This document shows positions 9,032 through 17,831 of a stretch of DNA of 64,000 bases, in pieces (the first letter of the stretch is position 1; the number at the start of each line of letters is the position of its first letter). The translations under genes were made by a program, and so were the position numbers. The notes beneath the pieces were generated by a model that saw only the letters and a program-made list of their open reading frames with translations, did no database searches and had not been told where the DNA came from. The stretch spans positions 2,930,068 to 2,994,067 of the forward strand of contig CAKZJV010000007.1 of assembly GCA_937120475.1 (NCBI GenBank). The letters are read 5' to 3'. This DNA is from an uncultured Cryomorphaceae bacterium (GTDB lineage: Bacteria; Bacteroidota; Bacteroidia; Flavobacteriales; Schleiferiaceae).

Positions 9032-9435
9032 GCTATGACCCTACGTTCACTGGCTGGTGCTGGTTTGGCAACCAGCACAGAACCCAGGGCATAGTACAGC
9101 CGTGAGGCTGCCTTTCTCGAAACTGCAGAAGCAAGGAGGGTGCCTTCTACATCAGTAACGGTAACCAGCCCTTTTTGCACCAGAGCGTCAATGGCACTGG
9201 ACACCGCACGATTAGACAACCCAGTGATCACCATGAAAAGCTTTTGAGATATCCAGGCCCTGTCCTTTCGTTGAGTAGAGTTGTCCCTATCCACCATCCC
9301 TAGCGTTCTGCGAAGAATGACCAGTAACACTTTCAACTCAGATTCCGATAGGGACTTCAGATGGTGATCAACGAGACGATTAGGAAGTTGTGTACTTGCT
9401 TTATAATACTGCATAACTGTAACGTAGCGTGCCAC
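9025..9435 (-). CDS. Winged-helix protein resembling replication-initiator/replisome-organizer N-terminal domain
   Basis: 136 residues. LPNRLVDHHLKSLSESELKVLLVILRRTLG, then WISQKLFMVITGLSNRAVSSAIDALVQKGLV, match the pattern of phage lambda O/plasmid Rep N-terminal winged helices (a helix of the S-x-S-E-x-K-V type, then tG-S-R-x-V-x-x-A-I-x-x-L). The C-terminus is short (KPAPASERRVIAQ), so only the DNA-binding domain is present. Closest role by context is binding the neighbouring DnaA-box/inverted-repeat region. It could instead be a transcription regulator. Confidence 0.55.
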   Translation of the reverse strand: MARYVTVMQYYKASTQLPNRLVDHHLKSLSESELKVLLVILRRTLGMVDRDNSTQRKDRAWISQKLFMVITGLSNRAVSSAIDALVQKGLVTVTDVEGTLLASAVSRKAASRLYYALGSVLVAKPAPASERRVIAQ

Positions 9436-9517
9436 ATCATCTTACGGTAGGCTCAGGATATTGCGTACAAAATGCTTGGTCTACCTGCTGAAAATGATAT
9501 GAGCTAAGGTTTAGGAC

Positions 9518-9691
9518 ATGAAAATTCCTGTGCCAACCACTTTATCCGATGCTGATAACCAAAGATTCCGTGAATTGTATTGGAAGCATTTCAATGAAGA
9601 ACTAACGGTCGATGAAGCTAATCGGGAAGCATTTCGTTTTCTCTCGTTTTACGCAGTGATTATTGAGTATATGGAATCCAGGCGAAAATAA
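9518..9691 (+). CDS. Small hypothetical protein (57 aa) ahead of serine recombinase
   Basis: ATG at 9518, TAA at 9689-9691. Sequence features: TLSDADNQRFRELYWKHF, then LTVDEANREAFRFLSFY and an end IIEYMESRRK; two amphipathic helices and no membrane segment. The helix with DEANREAFRFL is protein-like and the codon use matches neighbours. It lies about 140 bases before the recombinase start on the same strand, so it may be co-transcribed as an accessory (excisionase-like) factor; that is inference from position. Confidence 0.5.
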   Translation: MKIPVPTTLSDADNQRFRELYWKHFNEELTVDEANREAFRFLSFYAVIIEYMESRRK

Positions 9692-9730
9692 ATTATGGTG
9701 TTCTTCAAATTATTGTGCTACCCTTATGAC

Positions 9731-9822
9731 GGTTGCCAAATTACATATGGATTGAGCCTCGAAACGGGCAAGGAACGAGATTTTGGCAACCACCTCAATC
9801 CATACGTTCCTTGTCCTTTTCG
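9731..9822. repeat. Three interleaved inverted-repeat pairs at the recombinase start
   Basis: Three segments A (9731-9740), B (9746-9756) and C (9760-9777) are followed by A' (9782-9791), B' (9794-9804) and C' (9805-9822), where each primed segment is the reverse complement of its partner (10/10, 11/11 and 16/18 bp). The order A B C A' B' C' is not a simple hairpin: only one pair can form at a time without a pseudoknot. It ends 9 bases before the preferred ATG of the serine recombinase (9832), a usual place for attP of large serine integrases or for autoregulation. Confidence 0.6.
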
Positions 9823-9831
9823 GTTTACATT

Positions 9832-11577
9832 ATGATTACTACAGGACATAGATATTTTCTCTATGCCCGCAAGTCAAGTGAGTCTAAAGATCGGCAGATG
9901 GCTTCCATACCTGATCAGGTAAAGGAAGTTCAGCGTCTGGCTTCGGAACTGAACCTTGATATTGTCGAGATCATAACGGAATCCCGATCTGCTAAAGCAC
10001 CTGGGCGACCAGCTTTTGACAATATGCTCCTGCGCATACAGCAAGGAGAAGCTAATGGAATTCTGTGTTGGAAACTCAATCGGCTGGCGAGGAACCCGGT
10101 AGACGGAGGACAAATCAGTTGGATGCTCCAACAAGGAATCATTCAACACATACAGTGTTACGGAAGAGATTATAAGCCTTTGGATAACGTGCTGATGATG
10201 CAGGTAGAATTCGGAATGGCAAACCAGTACGTTAAAGACCTCAGTATAGACGTTAAACGTGGAATGCGATTAAAGGCGGAGAGGGGATGGTACCCTTCTC
10301 GTAGTCTTCCGATTGGCTATCAGCACAACAAATCCAGTTATAGGAGAGTGTTACCAGTGGAGATAATTCCTGACGAAAAATTTAACACGGTAAAGAAACT
10401 ATGGAAGTTACTGCTGACAGGAGATTACTCCGTGGTGCAAATTAAGAAGGTAGGCGATGACCTTGGTTTAACCGGGCACTCCGGTAAACCATTGCCTTTA
10501 AAGACCTACCACACCTTATTCCAATCCAAGTTTTACTGTGGATACTTTAACTGGAAAAATGCGGATGGAGTTAGTATTGAGTACGAAGGGATGCATGAAA
10601 AGATGCTATCACTTGAGGATTATGAAAAGGCTCAGGATATCCTCCTGGGACGTTCAAATCAGTCACGTTCCCGCACCCATGACTTCTTGTTTAAAGGAGT
10701 TCTGACCTGCGGGGAATGTGGGTGTATGGTATCAGCTGAACGGAAACGCCACGTGAGGTGCAAAAAGTGTAAAAAGAAGTTCTCTTGTATCCACCGGGAT
10801 GATTGCCCCAAGTGTCACACTCTCCCTGATAGCTCTAAAATATTCGAACGTGTTTATTACCGCTGTTCCAAAAAGAAAGGACCCTGCTCTCAAAAGTACG
10901 TCTCTGAATCAGAACTCAAACTTCAATACCGTAATGCGATTGAAAGTATTACCACTTCCAAGGAGTTCCATGAAATAGCTTTGAAGGTCCTTAAAGAGCA
11001 CAGTCATGTATCAAAAGGTAATGCAGAAAAGGATGCAGAAGCGCTAGGACATCAAAAAACCAAACTGGAGAGTCGTCTTAAAAGATTAACCTTGATGCGT
11101 GCAGATGGGGAGATTGGTTCTGAAGAATTAAATGCCGTTAGACAAGAAGTTGTATTTGAAATCCAGGAGAAAGAACGTCAAATCCAAAAGATGCTCAAGG
11201 CAGATATTCAGTGGCGTAAATACGCAGAAGAGTATTTAAATATTGCTTGCAATGCCCTGGAGGCCTTTGATTCTGGCGACATTTCAATGACAAAGAGTGT
11301 ATTATCAAAAATAGGTTCGAACCACACTTTAATCGACCAAAAAGCCCAATTTATATGGGTGAAACCGCTATTAGCTATTCAAAAGTGCCATCAGGCTTAT
11401 GAGGCTGAAAAAGCAAGGTTCGAACCACAAAATCCCCATGAAAAACAAGGGGATTGTGGCGGTTCAGACACTCCAAGTGACTTCCAGTGCGCAGGGAAGT
11501 CTCTTATCAGAACCACTTTTTACAAAAACCGGGGGTTGAAAGACACCCTATTTAAGAAAATACCAGATGGTAATTAA
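9832..11577 (+). CDS. Large serine recombinase (site-specific integrase/resolvase family)
   Basis: From ATG 9832 the protein is 581 residues; an in-frame earlier ATG (9733) lies inside the interleaved repeats and adds residues unlike the family. N-terminal resolvase domain: RYFLYARKSSESKDRQ carries the catalytic Ser, with QVKEVQRLA, ESRSAKAPGRPAFDNML and ILCWKLNRLARN (conserved Arg cluster). Next a Recombinase domain (GWYPSRSLPIGYQHN), then a zinc-ribbon: LTCGECGCMVSAE ... CKKCKKKFSC ... CPKCH, followed by a coiled-coil (KDAEALGHQKTKLESRLKRL) and C-terminal tail. Such enzymes integrate or excise mobile elements between attP and attB. The zinc-ribbon holds more Cys pairs than usual (four to five CxxC). 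Confidence 0.93.
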   Translation: MITTGHRYFLYARKSSESKDRQMASIPDQVKEVQRLASELNLDIVEIITESRSAKAPGRPAFDNMLLRIQQGEANGILCWKLNRLARNPVDGGQISWMLQQGIIQHIQCYGRDYKPLDNVLMMQVEFGMANQYVKDLSIDVKRGMRLKAERGWYPSRSLPIGYQHNKSSYRRVLPVEIIPDEKFNTVKKLWKLLLTGDYSVVQIKKVGDDLGLTGHSGKPLPLKTYHTLFQSKFYCGYFNWKNADGVSIEYEGMHEKMLSLEDYEKAQDILLGRSNQSRSRTHDFLFKGVLTCGECGCMVSAERKRHVRCKKCKKKFSCIHRDDCPKCHTLPDSSKIFERVYYRCSKKKGPCSQKYVSESELKLQYRNAIESITTSKEFHEIALKVLKEHSHVSKGNAEKDAEALGHQKTKLESRLKRLTLMRADGEIGSEELNAVRQEVVFEIQEKERQIQKMLKADIQWRKYAEEYLNIACNALEAFDSGDISMTKSVLSKIGSNHTLIDQKAQFIWVKPLLAIQKCHQAYEAEKARFEPQNPHEKQGDCGGSDTPSDFQCAGKSLIRTTFYKNRGLKDTLFKKIPDGN

Positions 11578-11689
11578 TGCTGGTAGAGCAAGGATTCTGT
11601 TGATTCGACAAAAAATATAGAGAAAAAGATTATTAGCTTAAGAGGCATTTACTATTATGGTGAATGTCTTTTACTTGGCCAATAACTGA

Positions 11690-12172
11690 TTAATAGAGTA
11701 TGACTTTGACAAAGAGATAAAAGAAAATTCCCAATGTGGTTAAGATGGCCAAAAGTGATCTAAGGTTTTGGTGTCGGATCATTTTTCCATACTTTCGCCT
11801 ATCTTCTTCACCCCATTTCATTTCTAGTGATCCATGCCGATAAATCTCCATTTGCATTTTTTCCAAACCAATTAAGAAGAATAGATTAAGTATGGGGAGG
11901 AAAACACTCCATAAATCAAATATCGGATCTTCAGAGGGGTACTTACTCAAACCCAAAAATGCAGCTATTAAGATATTATTGAAGGTGAACAACTTATCAT
12001 GAATCCTGTCGAAACTGGAACCTATTTTATCTAGGGCGTCATTTGATCGTTTTTGAGCTCTTTGTATTATTTCATTAGAATCGGAAAGTAGTTCTTTACT
12101 TTCTTCTCTTGTATTGATTGAGTCAAGTAAATCTCTAATTTCCTCAAGGAGTTTGGTGTCATCCCTCATCAT
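11690..12172 (-). CDS. Coiled-coil membrane protein, partner in putative defence operon
   Basis: 160 residues. The first 65 are a charged coiled-coil (LLEEIRDLLDSIN, SNEIIQRAQKRSNDALDKIG), followed by three hydrophobic segments: FTFNNILIAAFLGLS, LWSVFLPILNLFFLIGL and LLAILTTLGIFFYLFVKVIL. No family recognised. It follows the 139-aa gene by 12 bases and is the last gene of a three-gene block headed by the 1260-aa protein. Small multi-helix membrane proteins are common effectors in abortive-infection systems; here that is inference. Confidence 0.7.
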   Translation of the reverse strand: MMRDDTKLLEEIRDLLDSINTREESKELLSDSNEIIQRAQKRSNDALDKIGSSFDRIHDKLFTFNNILIAAFLGLSKYPSEDPIFDLWSVFLPILNLFFLIGLEKMQMEIYRHGSLEMKWGEEDRRKYGKMIRHQNLRSLLAILTTLGIFFYLFVKVILY

Positions 12173-12184
12173 GCTCTTTTAAAC

Positions 12185-12571
12185 TTATAGCCTTTCATCC
12201 TTGAAGGAATCCAGTCTATTAATTAATTCCTGCACTTCCAGTTTCTTTTCCTTTCCAGTGTTGGAAGGAATACTTGTTGAGAGTCTCAAAAGCCTAACGT
12301 CTTTTGTGTCCACGTTAATCCATACCGTTTTGTAGAATTTGTTATTGTAGCCCCACATTTCATTAACACTCTCGAACAACGTAAATCCTAGCTCTCTGAA
12401 CATCTTTGCAACTTCCTCCGGATCAAGTTTGCCTACTACTGCGAAATGCTTGGAGAGTACTCGATTGAGAGTTTCTGTAATATAGCTAATATGAGTGTAA
12501 TGATTTTTCCTCAAGCGTGCAGATGGCTGGATGAAGCTCTTGATAAATAGCTGAATACTTTCAATTTCCAT
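12185..12571 (-). CDS. Hypothetical protein in putative defence operon
   Basis: From ATG 12571 the protein is 128 residues (MEIESIQLFIKSFI); the frame extends to 12604 with an unlikely leader. Predicted mixed alpha/beta: long helices early (ARLRKNHYTHISYITETLNRVL), then FRELGFTLFESVNEMWG and a strand-rich end (FYKTVWINVDTKDVRLLRLS). No membrane segment, no motif I can name. It sits between the 1260-aa gene and the membrane protein, with spacings of about 60 and 12 bases. Confidence 0.65.
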   Translation of the reverse strand: MEIESIQLFIKSFIQPSARLRKNHYTHISYITETLNRVLSKHFAVVGKLDPEEVAKMFRELGFTLFESVNEMWGYNNKFYKTVWINVDTKDVRLLRLSTSIPSNTGKEKKLEVQELINRLDSFKDERL

Positions 12572-12631
12572 AAATATTAATTTAGAGAGATGTCTATAAT
12601 ACACTGTTTAAACAGAGATACATTCTACATT

Positions 12632-15600
12632 TTAGTAATCCAATTTATCCCGCTCTGCTCTTTCATCCATTCTTCTAGCGTCTGCTTCATATTCCTTTGC
12701 TAACTCATTTAATACTTTTGCTGTTTTAGGAAATTCATATCTGATAAAGTTTGCCTGCCTGTGGAAGTATTCCGCATGTCCTCGTTCTATATCCCCGCCA
12801 TCAAAGGGACCCCTTGTTGAAGATCCTCTTTTGTTAAATGTTGCCGATGAAAAACCACCTTTTAGGCTATTTGTATTGATGTTCTCAATCACGCTACAGA
12901 TTTCGGTCGGGGGCCAAGGCTCTTCATTTTCTGGGTATCCACCTAATACATAGCCAATTTGCATATCCGCTACATCTAATCGGTCCGATTTTTCTGCCAA
13001 TTTTCTGACTTTATCAATCCAGGTTACAAGAAATTTTTCTTCAATGTTTCCTCTTTCATCTACCCCTGGTATTTCTTTCCAAGAATTTAAAAGACTAATA
13101 GCACTCATTCCTCTACCTTGCCTTGTTTCCTCTGAGATATTTTCTACATCTCCTTCCTCTGTATCTGATTTGTATGCCCATTTTAACACTTCAACGAAAA
13201 ATTCTGGATTATTCGCTAATTCTTCGTGAAGCACTTTGGGTTTGTATTGAGCCCCGTAAGAAGTTAAAATTGGAAGATAGAGCCATTCCAAATTCAGGAG
13301 TATTGATTTTTCAACCTCCTCTCTTGTTTCTAACTCCTTAAAGACCCTAATCGCGTGATAACTATTAAACCGTTTATTTTCCTCAGACTTTCTGGAGGCG
13401 ACATTTTCCAGTACCTCAATTAATTTTTCCGTAGCTAACTTTTTGGGGTTGGCAGATACCACGTCTAAAGCACTGATGAATCTATCGACTTCTGTCAGTC
13501 TAGTTATACCATAGACCAAATTATCCTCTGGCAAATTCCAAAAATGAGGAGAAATATTTTTCCAATAGTTAGTTTGTGTTTTCTCACTGGTAGTAATAAG
13601 AAATTCCCAAATTTCTTTAGTCTGTTGAAGTTGGTAGAAAATCCTAGCCAACTGATCCTCTGAATACCCTTGTAGTTTAAGTTTATCATATAGATCAAAT
13701 ACCCAATCAACTCCATTAATTATTGAATTTCTAAAAATAAAGTTTTGAATGAAGTCTTGGACAAGTCTATCCTCCACTTTCAGGTATTCACATAACGAGA
13801 CAATTTCTTCTTCGTCTTCAATAACATATGCCAATGTGTCTCCATATATCCAGGGTTCTTTCGTGGATTTTACTAACTGCCTAACCTTCTTAATACCAAA
13901 TTCCTGGTAGATGGATTTCAGTGCCTCAACTCTTCTTTCTAATATGAGTTCTTGTTGTTTTTGTACCGGTAATTCTATTCTTTTTATTCCTTCTGGAAAC
14001 TGGGGCCAATGGTCATTGAACATCCAAATTACTCGTTCAATGGGATCAGATGGTTCTAGTTTATTATAAATACTTTCATACCTCTTTAATATCTCTTCTG
14101 GTAACACCCATTCAGCATTTGGGTGTGAACGGTGTTGGGATAATGTATTTCGGAGTTCATGCCATGCCGAGTTATCATCAATTTCCACTTTATAGAGATT
14201 GGATTCAATAAAAGATAATACTTCGCTTCTTATAGTCGGATCTATTTGTCTAGATTGGGAGCTATCCAAAAGGTCAATTAACTTTTTTTCCGAAAAATCA
14301 AAATACTCAATTAGTAGTTTCCAAATATAGGCGTGAGTCGAATGGACTTCAGACCAAAGATATTGATTATCAAAACTATGCTCGAAAAGTCTCCATCTCA
14401 ATTTATGAGTTGGAAAAGCTGTTCCACTATCACTTCTTGGAATCATGCTAATCAACAAATCCCAACCCATTTCATATTCCTTCTTAATGATCTGCTCTAA
14501 AATTTTTATTCTATCGTTAAAGGATGCAAGGGTTTGATAATGCCAAGGTTTATAAATTTCTCTCAGACTGTTTAGAGGGCGATTTGATAGGTTTCCCCCT
14601 GGGTCTAAAGTGGCTAATCTTGCAAGTACCATTGAGGCATCATATACATACTCCTCTGTCCATGCCAAACCTTCTAATGCCCAGAGTAAACCGGTATGGT
14701 AGCTTGTAGGTGAAATAATGCCGTCCTCTTCTTCAAACATGTCCATGATTGGCTTATCATCCAATGATAAAGAATGATAGGCTGACTCAAGAAAGGCTTT
14801 TGGAGATGCTTCTGCAAGGAGTGGCATCTCTCGGTTTCTCGAAATCCATAAATCACTTTTTGCATCATACAAAAGTTCATTAATGATACCGTCAACCCAT
14901 TCTTGCGATTGAAAATGATGTTGAAACTTAAATTTTTCTCCATGTAGACCTACAAGGATCAGTGTTTGGGTTAACCCTTCACGACACCATGCTGAGTATT
15001 GAGATTCCTTACCATGAAAAGAAGCCATCATTCGATGCTCAGGTTCCAATTCAAATGCCGGATTTACCTCTTTCATTACATCAAGGAAACTAATTCTTAA
15101 ATTCTCAAAATCTTTCGTTGAGAGAAGGTTAGACATGCTTGTCCACGCGTCCAAAGGTGAGGTGAGCCGCCAAGAAGATCCTAGTTTAATTAAAGGCGGA
15201 GATTCTACGTCCAACCATTTATAGAGTTTATCTGAGTAGGTCACGTAATCTTCTCCAGAAAGGTTTTCTATTACTTTTCGATCTCCCTCATAACTCTCAT
15301 CCCAACGGCCTACTAATAAAGCTGGTAAGATTTCCGCTACTTTATCCTGGTACTTCCATTTGTTTTCGTTCGTAGGAAATCCTAATAAGCTTTTTAGAAT
15401 AGTATAATCCCTTCCAGATTCTTTGGAATATCTGCGAGCCTCTTCTCGAGATAAACCCATTTCTTCTAGTCCTTCAACCTGACCATCCCTATCAACTCTT
15501 GGCAAATCAATAACATCCTGTGAGCCGAAATCATCATCGGGACCTAAAGGGACTAATACATGATGGCCGTTATCAAGTGCAGCTACATATAGTTTACTGC

Positions 15601-16414
15601 TGAAATCGAGTTTTGCGATAAGGTTGATAGCATTCTTATTTATTCTAAGACCGTGAAACTTATCTTCATCATTAACAACCACACTGCGTGAAAAGAATAG
15701 CTCTTTAGAATGATTATCATAAAGCATTGCGGAAGCAATAATGAAGGCAATCGCTTCCTCTTTGGTGGAACCTCTCACAGCTTTAACTGATGGGGAATCC
15801 TTCAAGAATTCAGATAAAGCCTTACTTTGAGACTCCCTACCCGCAGTAATAACTTTTGGAAGTAATTGGCCTTTTGGGCCAAAAGAGATCATTTTCCAAT
15901 ATTCTTCTGCGTTGTAAATACCATCATAAGGGTGGTTTTTAGTAAGGATAGAAAACCACCTATGAGAGATTTGAGCATTTTCAAGCCATTCTGCGATATC
16001 TATTGAGTCGTATGCTTTTACATCCCACCAAATACCTTCTGCTTTCTTTTCTTTTGCCCAATCATCCTTGTTTTTCCATATTCGAGTTGTTACAAAAACA
16101 AAACATGCCTCACTTTTCTTAAAAGCAAGACTATCTGAAGTTCTCTTTTCATAATCCCTATTAGCTTTCGCCTCTGCACCATTTGTACCAATCTCCCATA
16201 ATGAGGCTCCATACGGCACATAAGCTGTATCCTCCTGACAATAGACGACTCCGTCCCATCCACCCATATTTACTGCACTCCCCGAAGGAATACTCAAAGT
16301 GGTGTTTTTGGGAGTGGTTTCCCTAATTAGTTTGGCAATTAACTTTGGAAAGTTTGCTTTAGAATCGAAAGTCCTACCCCAGGCTTCTATCTCGGTTCGA
16401 TCAATTGGTATCAT
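12632..16414 (-). CDS. 1260-aa putative nuclease/STAND-like defence protein
   Basis: N-terminal about 165 residues look like a restriction-endonuclease-type domain: GGWDGVVYC, VPYGASLWEIG, KANRDYEKRT, CFVFVTTRIW, GIWWDVKAYDSIDIAEWLE. Asp/Glu spacing (GWDG ... WEIG ... R-D-Y-x-K-R) fits a variant PD-(D/E)xK fold. Next, VKAVRGSTKEEAIAFIIASAM sits where an NTPase P-loop would be but has no GxxxxGK(S/T), so the middle domain is a degenerate or non-ATPase module. From about residue 400 to the end the protein is long, mostly helical and repeat-like (Trp- and Leu-rich helices), as in sensor arms of STAND proteins. No signal peptide or membrane segment. The gene and its partners are clearly more A+T-rich than the mobilization genes, a sign of transfer. 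Function as an anti-phage sensor/effector is inferred from the domain order and mobile context. Confidence 0.6.
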   Translation of the reverse strand: MIPIDRTEIEAWGRTFDSKANFPKLIAKLIRETTPKNTTLSIPSGSAVNMGGWDGVVYCQEDTAYVPYGASLWEIGTNGAEAKANRDYEKRTSDSLAFKKSEACFVFVTTRIWKNKDDWAKEKKAEGIWWDVKAYDSIDIAEWLENAQISHRWFSILTKNHPYDGIYNAEEYWKMISFGPKGQLLPKVITAGRESQSKALSEFLKDSPSVKAVRGSTKEEAIAFIIASAMLYDNHSKELFFSRSVVVNDEDKFHGLRINKNAINLIAKLDFSSKLYVAALDNGHHVLVPLGPDDDFGSQDVIDLPRVDRDGQVEGLEEMGLSREEARRYSKESGRDYTILKSLLGFPTNENKWKYQDKVAEILPALLVGRWDESYEGDRKVIENLSGEDYVTYSDKLYKWLDVESPPLIKLGSSWRLTSPLDAWTSMSNLLSTKDFENLRISFLDVMKEVNPAFELEPEHRMMASFHGKESQYSAWCREGLTQTLILVGLHGEKFKFQHHFQSQEWVDGIINELLYDAKSDLWISRNREMPLLAEASPKAFLESAYHSLSLDDKPIMDMFEEEDGIISPTSYHTGLLWALEGLAWTEEYVYDASMVLARLATLDPGGNLSNRPLNSLREIYKPWHYQTLASFNDRIKILEQIIKKEYEMGWDLLISMIPRSDSGTAFPTHKLRWRLFEHSFDNQYLWSEVHSTHAYIWKLLIEYFDFSEKKLIDLLDSSQSRQIDPTIRSEVLSFIESNLYKVEIDDNSAWHELRNTLSQHRSHPNAEWVLPEEILKRYESIYNKLEPSDPIERVIWMFNDHWPQFPEGIKRIELPVQKQQELILERRVEALKSIYQEFGIKKVRQLVKSTKEPWIYGDTLAYVIEDEEEIVSLCEYLKVEDRLVQDFIQNFIFRNSIINGVDWVFDLYDKLKLQGYSEDQLARIFYQLQQTKEIWEFLITTSEKTQTNYWKNISPHFWNLPEDNLVYGITRLTEVDRFISALDVVSANPKKLATEKLIEVLENVASRKSEENKRFNSYHAIRVFKELETREEVEKSILLNLEWLYLPILTSYGAQYKPKVLHEELANNPEFFVEVLKWAYKSDTEEGDVENISEETRQGRGMSAISLLNSWKEIPGVDERGNIEEKFLVTWIDKVRKLAEKSDRLDVADMQIGYVLGGYPENEEPWPPTEICSVIENINTNSLKGGFSSATFNKRGSSTRGPFDGGDIERGHAEYFHRQANFIRYEFPKTAKVLNELAKEYEADARRMDERAERDKLDY

Positions 16415-16734
16415 CTGATTGCAAAATTTCTTTATTCGCTATATAACGAACTTAATTTGAGTCATTTACTCCCGGGAATACTAAAGGTCACTTTAGAATA
16501 AACAAAATACTCCATTTGCAGAAAGTAGCTGAATTATTGTCAATAAGAATTCTTGATTCTCAAGTGCAAGCCTTTTTTCAAATACAATATCCGCGGCATA
16601 ATTAACAATCGACTGTTAGGAATAAATTAAAAATCAACGAGTTGCAATTTGGCGGAATTAAAAATAGCACTATATTGGCACCATAATTGCACCCTAAACT
16701 AAAAAGAAAAAATTATGGGCGGTCAGATATAACA
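16415..16734. other. A+T-rich intergenic stretch
   Basis: 320 bases between the 1260-aa gene and the membrane protein gene, both on the minus strand. It must hold the promoter of the large gene but I see no clear Bacteroidota TAnnTTTG box on the minus strand, no hairpin with a U-run and no convincing small gene. Confidence 0.5.
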
Positions 16735-17538
16735 TCAAGTAAACTTCCATTGGATACTATATGCTTCGGTGTTCTTTACATTATAGAACTTGAAGCAAAT
16801 TTCTTTTCTGCCATATCGATTAGTGGAAATATATTGCTTGTCAGACAATTCTTGCCACTGCATATTTTCGTGATTGTAATCTAAAGGACTATTTAGCCTA
16901 GGTTTTTTAGTCCGAAACACTTTACAGGTGAACTTTTTCTTTGGATCAGGATGTATTATCCTAAAGGTGTATTCCTTACACAAGTATTTTGGTGGAATAT
17001 CGTAGACCTGAAATTCCCCTACATTGTATTCATTCACATATGTAGTGCTTATCGCATACTGTGATTTTCTGTCAAATATATTTTGTTTATCAAGCTTTAT
17101 ATTAAACTCGATTTCATTATTTGAGGCTTGAGGACTAATTAATTTTGCATTTAAACAATGACCGTCATCAACTGTAACCTCCCCAAAATCGGCATATATT
17201 GTAAAGGGAATCTCCTTTATCTTAGTGAAATTATAATAGATTCTGCTGATTTTGACAAAAGTATCATGAGAGACCTCTCGACCAGCATCATCCTGATAGT
17301 CTAATATAGTTTCCATAGACTCATATACAAATTCCCCAAGGGTGTTATTCCATTTTAAGGAAATTATCTTACCAAGCCAATCACTAATTAATAATAAGAC
17401 TATTGCCAAAAGACAAAATATGAAGACCCAAGTCATGGTATCCCCATTCGGTTGGAGATTTGAAAAGTACGAGCCTAAAGCTGCCGCCAATACCGTAAAG
17501 ACGGCACCGATGGCAGCTATTTTATAATCTCGGTTCAT
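16735..17538 (-). CDS. Membrane-anchored hypothetical protein
   Basis: 267 residues. Two N-terminal membrane helices (IAAIGAVFTVLAAALGSYF and WVFIFCLLAIVLLLISDWLG), then a soluble domain of about 200 residues rich in beta-strand patterns (EFNIKLDKQNIF, YTFRIIHPDPKKKFTCKVF, ICFKFYNVKNTEAYSIQW). I recognise no family. The layout, two helices plus cytosolic sensor-like domain, resembles membrane components near defence genes. It shares strand and low GC content with the 1260-aa gene but is 320 bases upstream of it, so it may be a separate unit. Confidence 0.7.
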   Translation of the reverse strand: MNRDYKIAAIGAVFTVLAAALGSYFSNLQPNGDTMTWVFIFCLLAIVLLLISDWLGKIISLKWNNTLGEFVYESMETILDYQDDAGREVSHDTFVKISRIYYNFTKIKEIPFTIYADFGEVTVDDGHCLNAKLISPQASNNEIEFNIKLDKQNIFDRKSQYAISTTYVNEYNVGEFQVYDIPPKYLCKEYTFRIIHPDPKKKFTCKVFRTKKPRLNSPLDYNHENMQWQELSDKQYISTNRYGRKEICFKFYNVKNTEAYSIQWKFT

Positions 17539-17831
17539 TAGAGAAAATTTTAATTTAACACTTTAAGTAGTTAAGGTTATTAATAATCCATTGATATAAA
17601 AATCCTAAAAATAAAATTTAAACTGGATTTGTATTAATGAAAATCTAAATAAAACGATCATCTAAATTAGATAGCAGCATTGTGTATCATTTTAAAAACT
17701 CAAGAACTTTGAAATACATAACTACTGTTGATCTTTCAAATGTTATCTATATATCCTTCAGTATATACCTCCTCTCCATACCCTTAAGCCTAGGCCTTCC
17801 CTTGTAGCTTTTTCAGAGCGAAACTATACCC

